From: Antedon mediterranea
Lineage: Eukaryota > Echinodermata > Crinoidea > Comatulida > Antedonidae
Assembly: GCF_964355755.1 (NCBI RefSeq)
Contig: NC_092676.1
Coordinates: 28,502,288-28,566,287 of the forward strand
Direction of reading: 5' to 3'
DNA: 64,000 nt
The notes beneath the pieces were generated by a model. It was not told the DNA's origin and searched no databases. It was given only the letters and a program-made list of their open reading frames with translations. Below are positions 30,019 through 43,700 of the stretch, one piece after another. The position numbers and the translations under genes were made by a program. The first letter of the stretch is position 1, and each line of letters starts with the position of its first letter.

Positions 30019-31704
30019 TCATTTGTATATCTCATCACCCCACTGAAAATATTTGTGATGGATAGGAGCAAGGTAACAGTAGGGGTAGGAGCCTCGTTGA
30101 CCCTTAGCCATACGAACTGTCACCCAGCCAGCTTCCACGTTTGACATTTGAATTGCAATCTGAATCAAAAAGAAAGTTTTACTACTTTATTAAAATAATC
30201 AATATCTACGAAATAGGACCAATAATGAGTCGCTGAGTGGTTGGGCAGGGGGGCGGCACACTGTAGCCATACAATCGGCACATGTTCAAGGCTTCCTTCA
30301 ACCAAGTCTAAAATTGCACTTTAAACTGGAGGTCTACTGTACATATCTGGTTTATCTTCTTTTTAATAGTGAAGGCTGGTACAACGTAACAGTACTTTTG
30401 AATGCATCTGTACCAGTGTAAGGTATTTGAAGCAAATGTACATTATTCTAATATGCCTCAATGAATATTAATGCTCTTAGGATCTGTATCTCTTTCTAGT
30501 TTGTGCTTAAGTGCTACTGTACACCTACCTGATCACGTCGTAAGTTTAAGCCATCTGGTCTTTCAAGATTTCCTTTGTGAGATCTCGTCACCCTCAGAGC
30601 TCGTTCCCAGCGCTGGATGGGCTCGACACAGAATGCTGGGAAAAATCCAACTTTATTATCCAATTCACCCTGATAACAATAATATTTAAAAAAAATGTTA
30701 TTATCTGTAATAGTTATGTAGCAAAACACAGTTTTTATTGCAAGTTTGGTGGTGTACCAGTATGAATGCTACAGTAGGCTACTGATCTAGAAACAATATA
30801 CTGAGTATTTGGTACAATTACGGCAGAATTGGGTATAACTAACTCCTTATTTGCTAATCTTTCTGCAATAGTACGCAAGTGTGTCTATGGTTTTAGAATA
30901 AGAGTTTTGAATAGTGAAAATGATCTTGTTAGGTTCACTACAAACTATCTGTTACATTAATTTTCTGTTTTGTATTGTTTGTTGTATATAATTATGGAAT
31001 TTTTATTCTGAAATAAAGTGATCAATCAATCATAAATGTCAATATTGCAGTACCTTCCACCATTCTGAACTTGAAGAGTCCAATAAATACACCTTATCTC
31101 CAGCCCTGAAAATAATAATAATAATAATATAAACATGAAAATATTAAACCAGTGTTTATATAAATGTATAATTGTTAATGTAATCAAACTGGTTCGTAAA
31201 ATAGAAAAAAAAAAGTCCTTTGCTTGTTTGATTGTTATTTATTTGGTGTTGTAAGACGATTAAAACTTTTTTTTTTATCTGTGACTATTTTAATTGCTAT
31301 ATTATTTATTCACTCATAAGCCAGAATTGGCTAGTCTTACGTTGTAAACAAGAACGTGATTAAATAAATAAATACAAATACAACACAAGACAAAAGAACA
31401 TCGACAAAGTCCACGATTACAAACATTTCTTAATTTTGGATTTAAATAAAGATAAACAATTAAAGAATTAAGGCAAAAATAATGGGGAAAAGAGATTGTT
31501 TATAATATTATTATATTATTAAGGATGCTTTCTAACCACATGGAAACACAATTTAGCCTAACAAGTAATCAAATCACATGATGAAAAGGTCAAGTACATC
31601 GGAGTTAAAACTTACGAGAATGTCAGGTCCTCGGGAACCGATCCTTCAAAGTTATACAAAGCAATACATTCTGTTGCTAACGGCTGATTTGAAGACATTA
31701 TATC
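30019..31704 (-). other. SH3 exons of the STAC-like gene
   Basis: Exon 31704-31616 starts the SH3 (ECIALYNFEGSVPEDLTF, the ALYDF motif as ALYNF), 31105-31054 gives AGDKVYLLDSSSSEWWK with the WW of the peptide groove, and 30669-30529 gives VGFFPAFCVEPI (the FPxxY position is FPAFC) and then VTRSHKGNL. The last exon, IAIQMSNVEAGWVTVR ... GSYPYCYLAPI, ends the second SH3-like region as in STAC. A short extra tail follows (HHKYFQWGDEIYK). Confidence 0.85.
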
Positions 31705-34700
31705 CTATAAATAAATAAAGAAATAAAGCAATACATTCTGTTGCTAACGGCTGATTTGAAGACATTATATCCTATGAATAAAGTAATGAAACATACAGAA
31801 ATTAAATAGAGAAATTACAAGTATTGTAGTAGTAGCAACAGATATTATAGGCTCAACATTTCTCTCAATTTAAAGGTATCAATCTAAAGCCTTGTCTACA
31901 CTATCAAACCTGAAAATGTGATTTGATGTATGGACATGATGATGTGATATCACTACCATATTTGGTCATATCACTACCATATTTGCAAACATCACATTTT
32001 TTTTTCAAACTAGTTTCATATTGTAGACAGAGCTTTAAAGCACTATAACATTGTATTAGGCGCTATATAAGACTACCATTACTATTATTATTTATATATA
32101 TTTTACCTTGGAAGACGCATTAAGGGAATTACTTGGTGACCTGCTAAGTGTCCTGTTTGACCCGTACCCATCGTAGCGACTTGCCGACAGGCTTGTACTT
32201 GCCCCTTGTTCTCCCTAGACAAAAACAACAATAATCAAATGGATCAAAACAATGCTATAGTATACTGGATCAATAACGCAGATGGTAACAATTGGTTTGA
32301 AAGAAATAAATTAATTTAATATAGTATACTTTTATTATACATAATTGTTATTTGTTTATGCTACAATTATTTTATGCTTATTATTTCAAAATAATATTGT
32401 ATATTTTTTAATATTATATTTAGGTTGTTAAAAATAAAATAGAAACAGTAAACTAAAATAATTGATTGTGATTCTAAATTTGTTTAGTTAAATAGAGTTT
32501 TACAAATTCAAATTATTCTCAGTGTGTGAGTTTAATTTATTATATTATTACCGTATATTTATATTAAATTTGAATGGAGTTCATAGACAAATATAATCTA
32601 TAATCAACGGCTCACTTAAATCATTTTTTATCGGCTAACTAGAACTGATTGACTTTCTAATGGTCATATAAAATTCCAGGAGCCACCAATGGACAGTTGA
32701 CCAATGTGATGTTTGAAGCCGTGTGTTACATGAAAGCTTAGTTCCCACGTGAATCCAAAGATGTAGTCGCAACCCGAGTGAGTTGGCCAATGACAAGTGA
32801 CAGTTTGATTGATCCATTGCATTCTGATTGGTCAAATCACTTACCAAGTAGAAACTAAGCTTAAAATAGTAGACTTTTATAATGCAAACTGATGTATTCA
32901 TCACATTGGAGAAATTAGTTAAATTCACCAACAGTTTGATTGAGATGGTCAGTTTGATTGAGATGGTCAGTTTGATTGAGATGGTCAGTTTGATTGAGAT
33001 GGTCAGTTAATTTTACAGCCATTATGACCACTACACCAGAAATAAACTAAATAATGTTCTCCAGTGAAAAGTACAATTATTTCCAATGAGTAGAAACTTA
33101 AATATACATAAGCCTATCAAATTACATTTTAGTGTATTGGCTGAAGTTTCTATGTAATATATAAACGTCTGTAAAGTGACAGGTAAAAGTGTTTTATTTG
33201 TTCACCGACAGATGTGCAAGATCTTTAAATGTCAAACGCTGAAATTAGATCTTTATTTTGTTGATTGGTATAGTTTCCTTAACCCCTATGATGCTACATA
33301 CTAAACATAAACAAGTCATTGTATTATACAGCTAAATGCTTCATGTCAAGACAGAAATGTTTAAAATATCCTATTTATTTTGCCTACAGAGAAAGCTACA
33401 GAGATGGTTAGTTTTATCTTCATCTTCTCAGACTCCTGCTTCTGTTTTGTTTTACCATATTTAAATGTATTGTAATTTTCAAAGACTAACTAAATAAAGA
33501 ATTATTAAATGAATGTATTTTAAAATGAGAGCGAATAAAGCACATAGTTTAAAGCCTGAAATGTTATTACATCATATTTTAAAGCTGCAGTAGCACACAA
33601 ATACAATTAATAATTCTAGAATTGCAAAATAAATAAAAAATGATACTCATAGTTGGGAAGCAGAGTACAATTAAAAAGTAAATCCTTAATAAAAATTACA
33701 TACAACATTGTAATTTTGGTTTATATTTTGTTTAAAAATTTTTATTTTTTATCAAATTTTACACTAATTTGTAAGAGATGTCGTGAAGCGTAACAAATCC
33801 CTATTGGAGCAGGATTATCAATTGTGACACAAAATGTCTAAAATCGGAAAGATAATCTGTAAATAAGCCAAATAAATATATATACCTTAGGGTCACGGGA
33901 CAAAACAACGTGACCAATAGGAGAACCTCTAAACATATACGCTTCGGAATCATCAGCTTGATCAATTTCCGATTGTTGTCTACGAGGCTACAGAGACAAC
34001 AAGAATACATGCAAAGAATGAAACAAGAGCGCAAGAAGCAAGATAATACAGAATTAAAGATTATTGGAAACAATGCAGATACTATGGCAATATAACATAT
34101 ACAGTACTTGACTCATGGAGGTATTCTATTTTTACACCTCCATGCTTGACTTAAGCTCTGTCTACACTATCAAACTTTATGTGACAAAAAATGTGATGTG
34201 ACCATATATGGACATGATGATGTCATATCACTACAATATTTTAGGTATATCACTACAGTACCATATTTAGGTATATCACTACCATGCAGTATTTGTACAC
34301 ATCACACATTTTTTGTCAAACGTCTAGTTTGATAGTGTAGACAGAGCTTTAGTTTAAGGACATGGGGCTGATGCAATGTTTGTATTGTGTCTAAAACTCT
34401 GTCTACACTATCAAACTTTATGTGAAAACAAAATGTGATGTGCCCATATATGGACATGATGATGTCAATCACCATATTTGGGCACATGACACTTGTTTTG
34501 CAAAACTAGTTTGATAGTGTAGACAGAGCTTAAGAATTAAAACATGCATCTGAAAGTTGGGCTAAATTTATATAATGAATATAAAATAATAATTATACTA
34601 GATGTTAATTATAACACCTTTTAGAGAGAGATTTATTTTTGATATTAGCATAGTATGGCTATGTTGGATCATATCAGAACTGGGGTCATTCCGTCAAATA

Positions 34701-37700
34701 CAGTATTAAAGATAAGCACAAGATCTATCATACAAACATTATTGACAAAGCTAAAATATTGCAAAATATAATTTCATGCACATATTATGAATAATAATTC
34801 ATTAAAAATAAAACTCCAAAGATGTATTTGCGTCATATACAAGGCTACACAAACATCATTAGCACGAGTACATTTATCATGCAACATTGAATGATTTCAA
34901 AAATACATAATCCTCCGCACTCACTCTGTAACCATAGCAACCGCCTCCTCTTGCCGTAGCCTCTGAAAACAGAAACAAGTATTATAATATTTCATGTGTA
35001 TTTTGTAACAAATTATGCTATAATCAAAAGGAAATTGAAGGTGATTTATCAAATAATGTATCTAGAAAATTGTTTTAGCTTCGCAAACAGCTGCTCTGTT
35101 TCATTTTGAGTGATCATTGAGCAGACGCAACTTGGAATACAATATACACATTCAATTCATTGCTTAAAAGGTGGAATAAATTCTAAGAAAAAAAACTATC
35201 TGACAATTAAAGGTGAGAAACCTATCTATTATAAACAATTACTGCAATTAGTTTGCGAGAGTTTAAGTTGATACAAACAAAAAAAGAATCAAAGAAATTT
35301 AAAGCTGTTATAAAAAACTATGAATAATAAAGATGAATAAAATCTAACTTTGAATAGGCTATTTTGTAAATATTATTACTTTGTCCAACAAAAATTAACA
35401 AAAATAATGATTTGTATATGAAAAAAAATTAAATAAATAGGTAAATGTAACTAGGAACTCATTGACTTCTGTTCAACTAATTTTTCTTTAAAATTAATTT
35501 TTTTTCTGACCCAATTTTTGGTCAACATAAATAACTATTATGTATAAATGGCTGATTTGAAAATAATTTATAAGTACTCACGAGGTTCAGCATCCAATGA
35601 CATACTTTTCCCGTAATTTTTCAACATCTTGCGTCGAGAAGAGGCCGGACTATCAACATTAGGAGAAACAAAATAAAAGTCAGACTCACCTTTGTTATAC
35701 GTTTTCCATCTTTTAAATGTAACTGGTCTAAAAACCAGGGTTGATAATTATATTAGTTTATTAAATGATACAATATTAAGAATTAATATATTAAAAATTG
35801 TAAATAGAATGTTAGAATGAGAGGTCAGAGGTCATGCAAAGAATGAAGGGAAGGTGTTGAAAACAGAAGATGGATAAAGTTGCAAACAGATAAGTTCAAG
35901 ATAAAGGAAAGAAGTTTTTACAGATGGTTCCCAAGTTCCATGAGCAATTTAAGTGGAAGATAAAAGAAAGAAAAGATGGTTTTCTCATTAGAATAGGATC
36001 AACTGTAATGCTGAAAAGATGAATATTTATCAATGTAATAGTTTTTATTAAAAATAATTAAAAGTGTTGATGGTTTTGATCAATTTATGATAATTAAAGA
36101 TGACAATCTTTATTATGATAGTGTAGAAGGCGTCCTTTGAAACTCTTCTATACATACAGTTATGCGGTGTGACATCACAACGATAGATGGCACTGCGTGA
36201 TTGCTACGCAACCAAAAATGCATTCAACGCTACTATGCTGATAAACTATAGATATCTGTATTTCTATCAAATTATGTATCTTAGCTTGACTTTTTTAAAC
36301 TTAAACTGTAGTTGAAGAATAAATAGATTATTAAAATCAAATATTTAGTGATCTTTTGAAATTTTATTTTGTTTTTATTGAAAATGATTAAGTTTTAAAA
36401 TGATTACTTCAATAAGCCTATTCCAAACATTGGTGACCTTGGAGTCACTCGGGCAGGTTGCAAGTTTTCTAGCTACGAAACAGCGCCATCTACAGTTGTG
36501 ACGTCAGCACTGCAGAACTCTATACACCTCTATTTACACAGACGAGCGGTAAGGGTAAGCGGAGAACCGCGTAGCCTGTCCCACATAGAATCTGTATCTA
36601 TCCTGAGTATAAACTACTCATGCACTCAACATTTTGTGTAAATGGTCCTAAGAAATAACATAGATTCTATATTTCACCATTATTAGTTGGGTCCCCGGCA
36701 GGGGGGCCACTTTAAGGGGACACTTAGTTGGGTCCCAGGGGGCCACTTTAAGGGGACACTTAGTTGGGTCCCAGGGGGGCCACTTTAAGGGGACACTTAG
36801 TTGGGTCCCAGGGGGGCCACTTTAAGGGGGGACACTTAGTTGGGTCCCAGGGGGCCACTTTAAGGGGACACTTAGTTGGGTCCCAGGGGGGCCACTTTAA
36901 GGGGACACTTAGTTGGGTCCCAGGGGGGCCACTTTAAGGGGGACACTTAGTTGGGTCCCAGGGGGTCCACTTTAAGGGGACACTTAGTTGGGTCCCAGGG
37001 GTCCACTTTAAGGGGACACTTAGTTGGGTCCCAGGGGGGCACTTTAAGGGGACACTTAGTTGGGTCCCAGGGGGGCCACTTTAAGGGGAAACTTAGTTGG
37101 GTCCCAGGGGGGAGGGGCACTTTAAGGGGACACTTAGTTGGGTCTTTAAGGGGACACTTAGTTGGGTCCCAGGGGGCCCACTTTAAGGGGGACACTTAGT
37201 TGGGTCCCAGGGGGGGCCACTTTAAGGGGGACACTTAGTTGGGTCCCAGGGGGGCCACTTTAATAGAGGTTCTACTGTATGTATATATATATATTATGTT
37301 TTTTTTTCTTTGATATGAACATATGTTCACCAACACACAACACTCCTGTACTTTTGCTGTGATAACATCAGGGACATATCAAATATATTCCTCACTCAAT
37401 CAACCCAACAACCTTAAGTGTTTGCTTTTAACATTTACCATACTTTAATCACAATCTAATTAATGCATATACAAGTGTACACAATTATAGTGTAATCAAA
37501 ACCTATATGTAGGCTATAGTTTAAATATTTTGGTTAATCATCAACTTGTATAACAGCGGTGATAGAAAGCCTGGAAAAATATGTATGAAAAATATGCTGA
37601 GACAAAACTGTGCTGAATTCTTGCTAGGCCAGTGCATGTGATGGGTAAATGTACTTTTAGCAGCCAAAGACATACAGCACTATAAATAGAACATTATGTT

Positions 37701-40700
37701 GAAGAACCTTCAACAAAATTACTATAATGACATTATCACATTTGTATATATTCTTAATTGAGATAATCAATATATTTGGATTTACATTTTCTGTAAAATT
37801 AGTTGAATATAATTGATTAAACAAATTGTATTTGTATTTAAAAAACTTTAAATTGTTTAAAATATGTATTTTAGTATATGAATCATGGAAAGGCAAATTA
37901 CTGAAAATTGACAATGCTGTGGGTATCAGTGGCTGGATCTCAATTGAGTTACAAAATATAATAAGCATTGAAAATGACAATGCTGTGGGTATCACTGGCT
38001 CTCAATGGAGATACAAAATAAAATAAGCAAAAAGCTAAATCAAAACGATAAAGTAAAGCAGCCCGAAAAATTAGCAGAGCTTTCAGGCAACACTAGCTCT
38101 TCATCGGTGCAAGTACAGCTTGTAGTATGTACTTGTATTATATGTATACAATTGCATATGTATTGTATAAAATAAACAGTAATGATTTACGATAGATACA
38201 AACTGTTTACAGTACAATATTTATTTTCAAACATTTAATTGTAATGGTATCACTTAAAATCTCCATTATATAATATGATAGCCAACGGAATATACATGTT
38301 TCTAAATCTATTTAATTGTTTAAAATGTATTTGTGTATTTGTGCTATTATTACTGATAAAATGATTTTGATGACTGTATTATGTTGAGCGCTGATGTCAT
38401 TGGTAATATTTCACATATAGAACACTAAATTGTTACTTTTCACATATAATTTATCTATGAAAAAATAGCAAAAAATAAATAACAAAATACAGAATATAGC
38501 TTAGGTTTACAGCAAGCTGTTTTTTTTTATAAATAAAGGTAATTTTCAAGCTTATTCTTGTTTATTTAGCTGTTCTCGATTGAAAACTTCTGGCCGTCAT
38601 TGACTGAAGTTAACATATGCATTGTGGTTAATTTAATAAAAAGATAACACAATATATTACCTATGAGGAGCCGACTTAGGAGTTGCGCCGGTACTGGAGC
38701 GTCCAGGACTTAACGAGTCACGGCTACTGCTATCAGTGACTGTAGAGTAGTCAATGAGTTCACCAGGTGAGCTTGTAGTATGCCGATGGTTAGGACTGGT
38801 CGGGCTGGGTGACGATTTACGACGGCTACTACCGCTACTAAATGTATCTGATGGATGGTTACGTACGGACATCCGCGAGGCGGACTTTATGGCTTCATAC
38901 ACAGGATCAATTTCTAGACAAATAAACGAAAAACTAATTTAAATATAACTATTCTATGTTTCCTAAAAAGTATCACCTACAGACAATGGGGTGACGGACA
39001 GGGCACTCAGTGAGTGAGTGGCCGAGTGGTTAAGACAGTGGAACCGTAATCACGTAGCCATAACATCGGCAGGGGTTCGAGGCTCACTCACTCCATGGTT
39101 CTGGTGGTAGAACGAGTCTTCTCGGATAAGGACTATAAACCGTAGGTCCAGTGTGCACAACTTGCTCGTGTGCACTTTAAAGAACCTAGTACATCTTTCG
39201 AGATGAGTAGGGGGTTACCCCGGTGTATTAGTACATCACAGCCACTGATCACCAACTGGGCCCTCTGGGAGATCAGTCTTTGACTGAAGAGGTTACCCAG
39301 TATAAAGATAAAACAAACAAGGCCCCTGGTTTAGCAGTACTAAGGACCCTCCAGTGGGGCGACGGACAGGGCAAAGGCCCCTGGTTTAGCAGTACTAAGG
39401 ACCCTCCAGTGGGGTGACGGACAGGGCAAAGGCCCCTGGTTTAGCACTACTAAGGGCCCTCCAGTGGGGCGACGGACAGGGCAAAGGCCCCTGGTTTAGC
39501 ACTACTAAGGGCCCTCCAAAGCTGGGCAGTTGCATTAGGCTGCTAATGCTCTGGGGCTCATTGAGCTCTGGGGTCTCTGGGTTTAGCCATTGAGCAACTA
39601 TACCATATTAAACATAACAGCAAAGATGGAACACATTAAAGAGATAAATGCAGAAGAATGTTTTTACCAATACGTGGTGTTTCATCCCGTGGTCCTTCTA
39701 CTTCTGATGAACTTTTCTGTCTTCTCAACAGTTTTCGTTTTTCAGACTAAAGAACAACAAGATTTATTTAATTTCATTTCAGTGTCAGATGCTCATTGTT
39801 TGTTCTGTGCACAAATAAGTTTAGGAACAATTTAAAAAATTGTAGAAAAATTGAGATTTAGACACAAGAATTTACTTTGCTGCTTGCAGACTGTTCCATG
39901 GCTGTAGAGTATACAGAAATAAGAATGCCAAATATTATCAAAGAAAGTACATATTGAAATACAGTAGAAATTTGTTTTCGAACACCCTTATTAAGGGAAC
40001 ACCCTTATTAAGGGAACACCCTTATTAAGGGAACACCCTTATTAAGGGAACACCCTTATTAAGGGAACACCCTTATTAAGGGAACACCCTTATTAAGGGA
40101 ACACCCTTATTAAGGGAACACCCTTATTAAGGGAACACCCTTATTAAGGGAACACCCTTATTAAGGGAACACCCTTATTAAGGGAACACCTTTTCCATGA
40201 CGAAACGATTGAGAGGGACAATTTTATATGCTTTAGGACTACAGTCAACACTTATTCAGGGGACACCTTCATTAAAGGGACAATTTGTCTTGTCACCACT
40301 TAATTGAGTTCTAATGTAAATACAACTGACTAGTGACCCCTCTCATGATCTGGGTTCACCTCAGTGTAGCTACAGTACTCATTCCATTATAATAAACCTG
40401 AAAATCTTCCTAAACCTAACGGCAACGATAGAACACAATAATCTGCGCTTTATAGTCCCACGCATTCTGTGTATGACTTGGTTGCAACGTGCCTTATCTA
40501 AAGCTTGTAATGATGCTGCGTGAGACCACATGCTATTACAGGCTTTAAAGGACATCATTTCTTCTACAAAAGCCAATTAAATTTGAAGGCGTTATAGAAG
40601 CACACATACATTTCTTATATTTTAAATGTGTGATTAGTGAGTAGTATGTATGCAGTCGAGTGCATACCTTTCAAAGAAATGAAAATATTAACATTTTTTT

Positions 40701-43700
40701 AGGAAATAATTTTAAATTTCTAAAACCAAAATTTCTAATTTGAGTTGTGTACCTTACAACATATTAGCTTGTTTTGTAGCACATTTAACAAAGTGACCTT
40801 TAAGTGACCTGGATGACCTATGGGCCATGATCCATAGATTAAAGTTAAAAAATATAGTTTTGAATCAATACAAAGTTCTTCTAAAACCACAACTGTAGTT
40901 CTGCAGAATTTGTTATCTACCTTTTAAAATATAAAACAAATTATTCGGGAAGAAGGTGTAATATAATATATTTCAGAATATTTTGTGTATTTTATCACAA
41001 AATGGTGGTTTTGAATTTCAACAACTGTTGACCTAGGATATATACATTGATATGTCATCGGTCGTAATCTAGGCCTAGAAAATGAGTAGATAACCTAACT
41101 TATTCCTACATTGTCATGAATCGAAGCTCTCTAATGATATAAATAAATAATAATATAAATAAAGGAACTGAATGATGTATTGTATGAACAAGTTAGAATC
41201 AGAGCCTGCAACGTGGTAATCTAAACAACACGCACATGCAACTTGTACACGTCTTTTTAAACTTTTAACCTAAACACATCGTTTCCGGACACAGACAATC
41301 AATTATGCATGTCGTATTGTCTGGAACAACATGTTTGATTCTCGTATTTTCTTGTATTTGATTTGAAATTATTTATTTAGGTACTCGAATTGTCAAAAGT
41401 AACCACCTTATGGTTTATCACAGATTAAACTGGTTTGTATATAAAGCAATGCAAGTAATTGTGTTAGAATAATATTATTATTTTTAGAATATTTCTGAGC
41501 AATATCCATAAAACAGATTTGTAGATGGATCAATTTTCAGGCACCAACTGAGAGTTAGAGAGCTATATTGAAAATGTTTTGGTTACATAAGAATATGGTG
41601 AAAACAATCAACGGGAGATTTATAATGAAAAAAACGGACGAATCATCGTGAAAGCAAACAACAAAATGATTTATGGTGAAAATAGCCGGGAGATTTCTAC
41701 ACGTGGCTACGACACAAACAGAGCATACTGATTAAGCAAACAAACCCGCTAAGCACGAATACAGTGCTGAAATAAAAAACAAAGAAAATTAATGTTCTGG
41801 AATTAAAAATTGTTTTTTTTTATTTATTGTTCAAAATATTTATCAGCTTATAAAACTAAGGTGTTCATTTGAGAATGAATTTGGTAGTCAGTAAAATTTG
41901 GTAGTCAATAAAAAAAGCTTTTAAACCTAATGAATTTGGTAGTCAGTAAAATAAGCTTATAAAACTAATGAATTTGGTAGTCAGTAAAATTCGAAGCCAA
42001 ACATGGACATTTTATGCAAATGAGTTTGTCACAGAATCTGTAAACTCAAAATGCCGTGTTACCATCAGGTAAAAGTTACGCATTTCTTTGTGATTACACA
42101 AATGTATTATATTTTATTTGTGTCTATTTTTTTTTAAACACCCATAACTTGCATGTGTATGTAATTTGTACACATCCAAAAAGTCATCATCTATCAATCT
42201 TACGAGTACATTCCAGAAGATTAATTCCCTGCATGCAACGAATCTTAATGGATGAATAACGAGACGTATAAAATAGGATGTTAGACATATAATTGAACGC
42301 TACCCAGGATTTCTTTTCTCCATCGGTTTCCACTTCCGAGAGACTAGAGTGTTTGCGAAACAGCTTAAATTTCTGCCGATGCTCTTGCTAAATTTATAGG
42401 AAATGAAAAAATGATTAATGAAAAAGGAAAAAGGGTTAAAATGATACATGAACGATAATACTAATAAATTATAAATATCTATAAATCTAAAGTCTACAAC
42501 AAAATATTGAAGTTTGTAACCACAAAAGGGAGATATTAATATTAGGGGAACGTGTACAACAAACATCAAGCTGAAGCTACAATGAGAAATACGTCTTCTA
42601 AATGGAGTTAGTATTACATATATAATCAGTGGCTACACCCATATACTGCAAGACAAATTACTGGGTGGGCCCATTTATGAAATGGTATTAATGGGCAAAA
42701 AAAATTAGGAACAGCACCCTCTATCCAACAAAATCGGATGAAGGTCCCAAAAAAATTAATGCACTTCCAAACAACCTAAAAATTATATTTATAATAATTA
42801 TTATATAAATAATATACTTTAAAAGTTTTAAGTTCAAATACACGAATACCTTGTGTCTGCCATTATTAATAAGTTAAATGTTTTTAATTTGGTAAACTAT
42901 TTCATTTCACTGAATATAATAACTCTCTTTCTCCCTTTCCAACACCATCTGTCTACCTACACACCACATAACAATGGTGCATTCTCGAATTGATATCATT
43001 TTTCTCAATCAATGTGATGACAGTGACCTACCGGTGGCGCTCCACGGCACGCAGGCACTATTTGTTGGCATTTGTGATGAATAGAAACTTTACACAGTTT
43101 GCACCTCAGCCCTTGCTTGATCAACCCTGTAAAACAAATAGTTCATTACTAATTAGGAGAAAATGACAAAATCAGCACTGGTCATTAAAGCTATCATGTT
43201 TTACAGTAGGCAAAACAATATAGAGTATCTTGTATTAATGGCCCATTGGGACCACTAAAGAATTTCCATCTGATAAAACCACATAAAACTCCTAGAAAGT
43301 AGGCAGCCTTTTGCCATTTCCCAATCCACCCCTTGCCTGTTATCAATATACTGTTCTTTTTTTTATATTAAATTCATAGCATCACTATTACATACAGTAC
43401 GTTTATTTCATTTATATCGTCTCCATAAAATGTTTCAAACAAATCGTGTTACCTCTCAAAAGCCCACGGCACTGATCACAAAACGTTGGCTTCTTAAAGT
43501 TATAATCTTGGAAAATGTGCTGTCTGCCACCTTTTTCGAGTAACTCGGCAACTGAATCTTTCGATTCCGCTAGAGCACGCTCAAAAGAGCTTCTTTTCAA
43601 TTTCAGATCGTCTGTTTCTACATCTTTCTTCATCCCATCTTCCTTCTTTCGAATTTCAACATCTTTATCAGTTTTTTTCACATCGTTTTCTTTTTTCTCC

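Larger units (their letters stand above)
39747..42303. other. STAC-like intron without further recognised genes
   Basis: Apart from the two repeats listed, the sequence is AT-rich and unremarkable. An exon-like block at 40430-40565 on the minus strand fails the phase test (see rejected). Confidence 0.5.

Noticed and set aside
36947-37199. Open frames on both strands with GPRGSTLRGH / PWDPTKCPLK periods
   Set aside because: 37-bp G-rich minisatellite artefact.
40379-40576. Minus-strand block with good acceptor (TTTTGTAG) and donor, 65 codons
   Set aside because: The open frame needs a phase 1 entry, but the neighbouring exons splice phase 0 to phase 0; including it introduces a stop at once.
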